Assembly: GCA_950295325.1 (NCBI GenBank)
Contig: OX485807.1
Span: 21,611,666 to 21,675,665 of the forward strand
Origin: Polytrichum commune
Lineage: Eukaryota; Streptophyta; Polytrichopsida; Polytrichales; Polytrichaceae
Length of the DNA: 64,000 bases
Direction: 5' to 3'
In this document: positions 59,101 through 64,000 of the stretch, in pieces
Numbering within the stretch: the first letter of the stretch is position 1
Layout of the letters: each line of letters starts with the position of its first letter
Program-made: the position numbers and the translations under genes
The notes under the pieces: model-generated
What the model was told of the DNA's origin: nothing
Seen by the model: only the letters and a program-made list of their open reading frames with translations
Databases searched by the model: none

Positions 59101-62100
59101 TGAGAGGTCCCCAATTGGCCTGGACAGTCATTATTGACAATGTAAAGCATGCCAAACTCAAAGACGTATAAAGTATCAAGATCTTAGCATAACTCTACTG
59201 AAAGAACACTTTATTAACTTGTGTCATTGGCACAGCCAAGGCATGTTGGTGCTTACTGGGAATGGTTTGGGAGCATTTATGAGTAATAACTTACCAGTGC
59301 TTGGTATAGATCATCCTCACAGATCTTCTGAGACAGACCCTTGACCACAAGTGTGGCTGATGGAGGCTGCAGTGACAACCAAACAACCACATCCGCCAGT
59401 TTAGGTAACTCTTGTAACATGTTCAAAAATTTCAGATATTTGCATAACTTAACACTGTATTCCATCTTAATCAATCTTCCCTCAACAGACTTCCAATTTA
59501 GAAGTATTTGGGCATGAGAGAGCATTATCTCTTACAACCAAATGCTTGTGCATTGGTCACAAGGTGGTATAATTTTGACTTTGCATGCTTCTCAATGGCA
59601 TAATCCAAAATCAGTTCAACATTCAGGATGTGATTAATAGGAGATCAGCCATTGGTTCAGAAAGAATGAGGTCTTGTACCTGGCTGGTAGCAGCATGATA
59701 ACGAGTGGTCTCTCTGTCTCTTCTTCTCTCAAGCCGTGAATCCTCATAGCTGGATTCACGTCCACTTCTGCTCCTGCTCCGAGGTGATCTCGACCGCCTA
59801 GAATACTCTCGGTCATCATGCCCATAAGATCGTGGCCTATCATGACCTCGACCTCTATCCGGAGTCCATCTACCACGTTCTCGGCTGCGGCTCCTGCTTC
59901 GGCCATAATCTCGATCTCTGCGACGCCTGGAACTCTCTCGGTCCTCCCCCCGTGAGCGTCGACCAGATCTCTCAGAAGAAGGTATATCATCCTCTCCAAG
60001 CCTTGGAATTTCTTGACCACGTACGTCATCTCTGCGAAGCCTAGAAGGTGTTCCACTACGCAGCCTGGACAGATCAGATATCTCTACATCTTGACCACCC
60101 TCCCTGCTCTCTTGAGAGTGTCGATCACGACGGTACTCCCAATCAAGATCACCATCAATAATCTCGCGATCTCGACTACCAGTGCGGGAGGAAGCTCTCT
60201 CTAAATTAATGTCCCGAGCTGGCTCCCTCTCTGCAGGCAGATCTCTTCCAGCTCTTTCAAGGGAATAATCTCGCCTTGTTCTTTGGTAAGGATAATCTTT
60301 GTAAGCTTCCCTGCCCTGATTTGGTTTTTCAAGCCTATGTGCACCTCGTTGTAGAGCTATTTCTTCTTCAAGAGACCGTCGTCTACTGGCAGGCCAACCA
60401 TGAGGAAAACTAGTCTCTCTTTCATAGCCAGGGTCTCCTGCAAATGGTCCCCCTGAGTAAACAGAGACTCCTTCTCTGGGATGTAAAGAGCCCTCACTGT
60501 ATCCTCTGTCATTATAGGCAGCTCCACCCCTGTTTCACACACCAGGATTCAGAAAGATTCCCATGCGAGTTACTAGATAGTGGATAGCTACAGGATAAAA
60601 GCCACAACAAAACATAAGTTTGACAGCTGGACAAATTAATGAAGGGAATACGGTGTACATAAAATAGAAACTTTTCACAGCAGTCACAGGACAATAAACC
60701 AGACATGCAAGATCCTCCTGCAGAATCCAAGGCCAGCTTCTATGGTAGAGACATAAGAAATGATCCCAAAGTTTTAATTCAACTTGAATATTTAAAGACC
60801 AGAATCCATATACTCAGTATAGATGAGAAAAACATACTGTTGTTATAATCACAAATTACAAATTCCACAATTAGTGTCAGCAAAATATTATTTTTCAGGA
60901 TTAGTGGACAAACAACAAGTGACAGAGCAACTGACCGGTCAGCACAATCCACACAAACCAGCACGTTCATACACACATTATACTCATTCAGAAATCTGGG
61001 GATCAAATACAGTAGCATATTATTCAGATGAAAGACGAGACATTCACAAAGATTAACAGATATACGCATACATGTCTCAACAATCAAAAATTTGTTCAGA
61101 AATTGAGAGCCAAACCACTTAATGACAAAATTAAACTGTGGACAAAACAGCGGAGGGAAGACCTGAGGTCGGAGTCGAGAACTGGATCATAGCTCTCCAA
61201 TGCCTGTGCATCCAAAAGAATAAGGGAGAGTCAGCAGCCAACACAGAAACAGGGGAGAGACCAACCGCCACTGCTTTTTTCTTTCTGCGAAAGCCATAGC
61301 CATGAGCATTTCCATATCTGGGCGACTTCGCGCGTGCGTGCTTGATATGCGGTTCAAGGATGGATTGAGGGACAAGAGAACTCATTATTTGCTTGTCAGA
61401 AACCATGTCATCATCATGTGTGTGGGGTAACTTCCCCCACAGGAAAGATCTAGGAGACAAAAACCACATCAACCGTTTTCTTTTGGTGGTAATATTTTAA
61501 TGTAAGGCGTACGCTGCTGTTTTCCCAGCTTGCTTGATGCTGCAGCCCATACCGTGCGCCGTCCATAGCACCGCCAACCTTCTCTTTGCATTAGCCCCCC
61601 TCAAAAGCTTCAGCTTCTTTGCAACTCCCCTTCTTTGGATGGATGAGTGATCCACTGCTTGGTGTCTTTCAATTTCCTGTCCTGTATATAGATGACCACA
61701 AACACATCCCCTGTTATATCACAGCCATCATTGATGCCCATCTAGCCTCCATTCTCTGATCATCGCCTCCCTGAACCCTCCCCCTCAGCCTTTTGCTTGT
61801 TTGTATGCACAGTATGAACTCCAGCAAGGCAATTTTGCAGCCAGTACGTCATTTGGAAGTCATCACTGCTTCCAATACTGAAGAGGGTGCCTCTTGTAGG
61901 TTGAAACCCTCACCAAACAATCAAATGCTTATGGAAGTAATACATCCAACTTTTGTCTCCTTTGATCGTGAACGCACATCATCATCAACAACAAAGCAAA
62001 ACCCTCATATAACATTCAAATGCCTGTGGAATATATCTAACTTTCTGTCGTTTAAGCATCGTGAATACACATCATCAGCAACATAAACAAAAGAAAAGAG

Positions 62101-62277
62101 CTGTACCTACAACAGGAGATCGCAATCCTCTCGCATTCCCCCGTCGCCACGCAAACACGTCCACCCTAAGCAAACCCTAAAAGACACTCCTCAATCACTC
62201 TGCTTTGATGAAAAAGCTACCGAAATTCACTACAATTACTACAAAATCCTTCAGAAACGTCTCACGCCTCCTTCCAT
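53189..62277 (-). CDS. SUA: SUA/RBM5-type splicing factor, ~15 exons
   Basis: A nuclear RNA-binding protein related to Arabidopsis SUPPRESSOR OF ABI3-5 and animal RBM5/RBM10, which control alternative splicing. Exons: 62277-62266 (tentative), 61203-61163, 60529-59680, 59366-59295, 59119-59027, 58764-58685, 58438-58297, 57788-57704, 57615-57524, 57053-56985, 56343-56173, 55853-55655, 55267-54284, 54149-53929, 53374-53189. All phases agree; about 1098 residues. Order: Arg/Ser/Asp-rich region without a single Met in exon 3, RRM1 (TLVVKGLSQK), RanBP2 zinc finger (WMCTVCGCNNF..CFQCNEAR), RRM2 (HVLVVRGLDE), OCRE tyrosine repeats (SGYYYDAVSGFYYDGN), then G-patch (NRMLRNMGWQEGSGLGKEG). The 12-base first exon (MEGG, donor GC|GTGAGA) is a guess. 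Everything from ALESYDPVL onward is well supported. Confidence 0.95.
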
Positions 62278-64000
62278 CTTCCACCTCCAGGCCCTAAAAG
62301 TCCAGGATTGGAGCTCCTGACGACGTTCGACAGAAAACAAGTCGAAACTGAGGCTACAGGGCACCAAATTGCATGTGGTTTATGCAGGAGCAACTCAAGA
62401 GATGACAGAAATCGCTTCTTGGAGGAGGAGGGGAGGAATTGGGTTAGCAACCGATGCAGTCGTCTTAGAGATTGCGGTGAGGAGGAAGACGGAGTGAGGA
62501 GTCTAGGGTTTGGTGGGATGGGGGAAGCAGGGACATCATAACTGCTGGAACCAAGGGCTTGGTGTCTGATTACTTATTACTTACTCGCCCCTTTTAGTTT
62601 ACCCTCCACTAAACTTATTAGTGTCCACCAAAGGGTCCAGCCGCACATCCCGGTTAAGGCTGGTTAGAGTAAGCAACCACTCAAATTAGTTATATTGTGT
62701 GCGCATTGCCCATTTAAGAGAATTAGCTAACATATGAGTTAGTTACTTTATGTGAGAATTCATTTATTTCAAAGCCATAACATTTAGTTGAAGTTAATGT
62801 TTACTAAAAAGTTATCAAACTTTTGGGACCTTGCTTTTCTGAAGAAATCTTAGGCCCCACTTCACATTATGGCCGTCCAAGTCAAGAGGCCATGGGATTG
62901 AATGACCAAATTTTGTTGAGAGTCCAAAGAAACAGGCTGAAAATAGCCAATAAAATATAAGAATTGGAACCTTCGGCCAGGCATAGTGTGAAGCCTCCAA
63001 AGGCCAAGCCCAAAGTCCAAAAGAAAGAAGGAGCATCCCACTTTACACCCTGCCCAAAACAGCCCCTCCAATCTAATGCCCAAGATCTTGTCGGTTTTTT
63101 TTTTTTTTTGTATGGAAAAAAAATTGACGGCCTCTCGACCTTAGTTTGGATTTCCATTCCTATCCAACCCGAACTTCGTTTGAGAGTCCGTCGCCTTGGT
63201 CAAAAAGTATTGCCATATAGGCATTTTGGAGAGGGACAACTTTTGGACTTTGGCCTCTAGTGTGAAGGGTCAAGAGACCAAAGTCTTGGTTTCTTGCAAT
63301 CTGATTGGTGGGAATTGACGGCCTCTCGACCTTCAGCAATAGTGTGAAGTAGCCCTTGACTCATCCATACTCCTACTGCTAACGAACTTTTACAAATGAG
63401 TAGTCCAAATTTTTGTCTTAAATGCCAGCCTTTCATTTTCTCTGTGTCTTCTCCATTCCACTAAATGTGAACCACACTATTTCTTACATCATCCTAAATT
63501 AACATATATATACAATTAATTATTTAACAAAAAAATTGGTATATCAGTCATTACAATTAATTACTACGGTAGCCCCCTTTTAGTGTACCTTCCACTAAAT
63601 GTCCACCTAACTTAGTTATTAAATGTGGATGGTAAAACTAAAAGTATGTTCATTTTTAAACCATGTGTATGGGAGGTATAAATTATTTTGTTAACAAGCA
63701 TGGTGTTCGAGACAAAGGAAGTCTTCACTGGCATTTCAAAATATAAGCACTTCTCATGAAAGATAAAGATAACAAAATTCCATAGCATGTTGTATTTAAG
63801 TAAATATGGTATATTATTATTATTTCATCATTCTCAATATTCTTCTATTAATTTACTCTAATCATAATGAAACAAAAATGATGTGGACCACAAAATTATA
63901 CGGTCTCGTAATTAGTGCCATGTTTAAAATTTGGGCAAGTTGAGCAAAACTTTGGTCAACCTTAACTCCTCTCTTAAATTGGTCAAACTTGGGTTAGTGG
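62278..64000. other. SUA leader/promoter and AT-rich flank
   Basis: The SUA leader and promoter are expected at about 62280-62560, where CT-rich minus-strand sequence occurs. Beyond that the DNA is AT-rich without a gene. ATTGACGGCCTCTCGACCTT occurs twice, near 63124 and 63314. A CTTTTAGT..TCCACTAAA..TGTCCACC segment occurs near 62590 and 63574. Confidence 0.5.

Noticed and set aside
61131-61472. 113-codon frame proposed as the first SUA exon (MMWFLSPRSFL)
   Set aside because: It reads through the ALESYDPVL exon in the wrong frame and lacks a good donor in the correct phase; the 12-base exon at 62266-62277 is a better, though still tentative, candidate.

Overview
This looks like nuclear DNA of a land plant, possibly an early-diverging one. 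The genes have many short GT-AG introns and plant-type orthologues: 1-Cys peroxiredoxin, cytosolic glyoxylate reductase, calmodulin, a chloroplast S4-domain protein and the splicing factor SUA. A TTTAGGG repeat is present. Calmodulin ends in the MMMAK form. No lineage can be fixed from the sequence alone. Five host genes were reconstructed at exon level by consistent splice phase and family similarity.

Layout. PER1 lies at 106-774 (+, intronless) and converges on an eight-exon GLYR gene at 2008-5095 (-). From 5.3 to 14.0 kb there is AT-rich intergenic DNA with degenerate repeats, a G-quadruplex-like tract and MITE-like palindromes. Calmodulin is at 14016-14673 (-), with a probable leader intron reaching 15377. 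A minisatellite-like array fills about 16.0-18.06 kb and is followed by another MITE copy. Retroelement A occupies 19048-28926 (-). AT-rich DNA with unrecognised decayed fragments runs to 33.7 kb. The S4 gene is at 33747-40385 (+, ten exons) and carries internal duplications in three introns. Retroelement B is at about 41643-51067 (-). The SUA-like gene covers 53189 to about 62277 (-, about fifteen exons). The rest is AT-rich intergenic DNA.

The notable system is the pair of related Ty3/gypsy-type elements, A and B. Each reads gag with CCHC knuckles, aspartic protease (DSGA), a DNMT3/DRM-like cytosine-5 methyltransferase domain, an in-frame UAG followed by CARYYA (the tobamovirus-type leaky stop), reverse transcriptase (YIDD), RNase H, integrase (HHCC plus DDE) and a C-terminal PHD finger. 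One element would thus carry both a DNA-methylation writer and a histone-tail reader. Both copies are dead. A is one unbroken frame with a few nonsense codons, including one next to the catalytic PC motif. B has frameshifts, many nonsense codons and the catalytic Cys replaced by Ser. Most nonsense codons sit at Trp or Gln positions, as expected after methylcytosine deamination.

Element A also has an unusual terminal order. Read on its coding strand it is a 432-bp block, the ORFs, a 107-bp block, GC, the 432-bp block again, and the 107-bp block again. This is the split-direct-repeat order known from PAT/Ngaro-type elements, but here it is attached to a gypsy-type DDE-integrase element. It is flanked by a 4-bp AAGA duplication.
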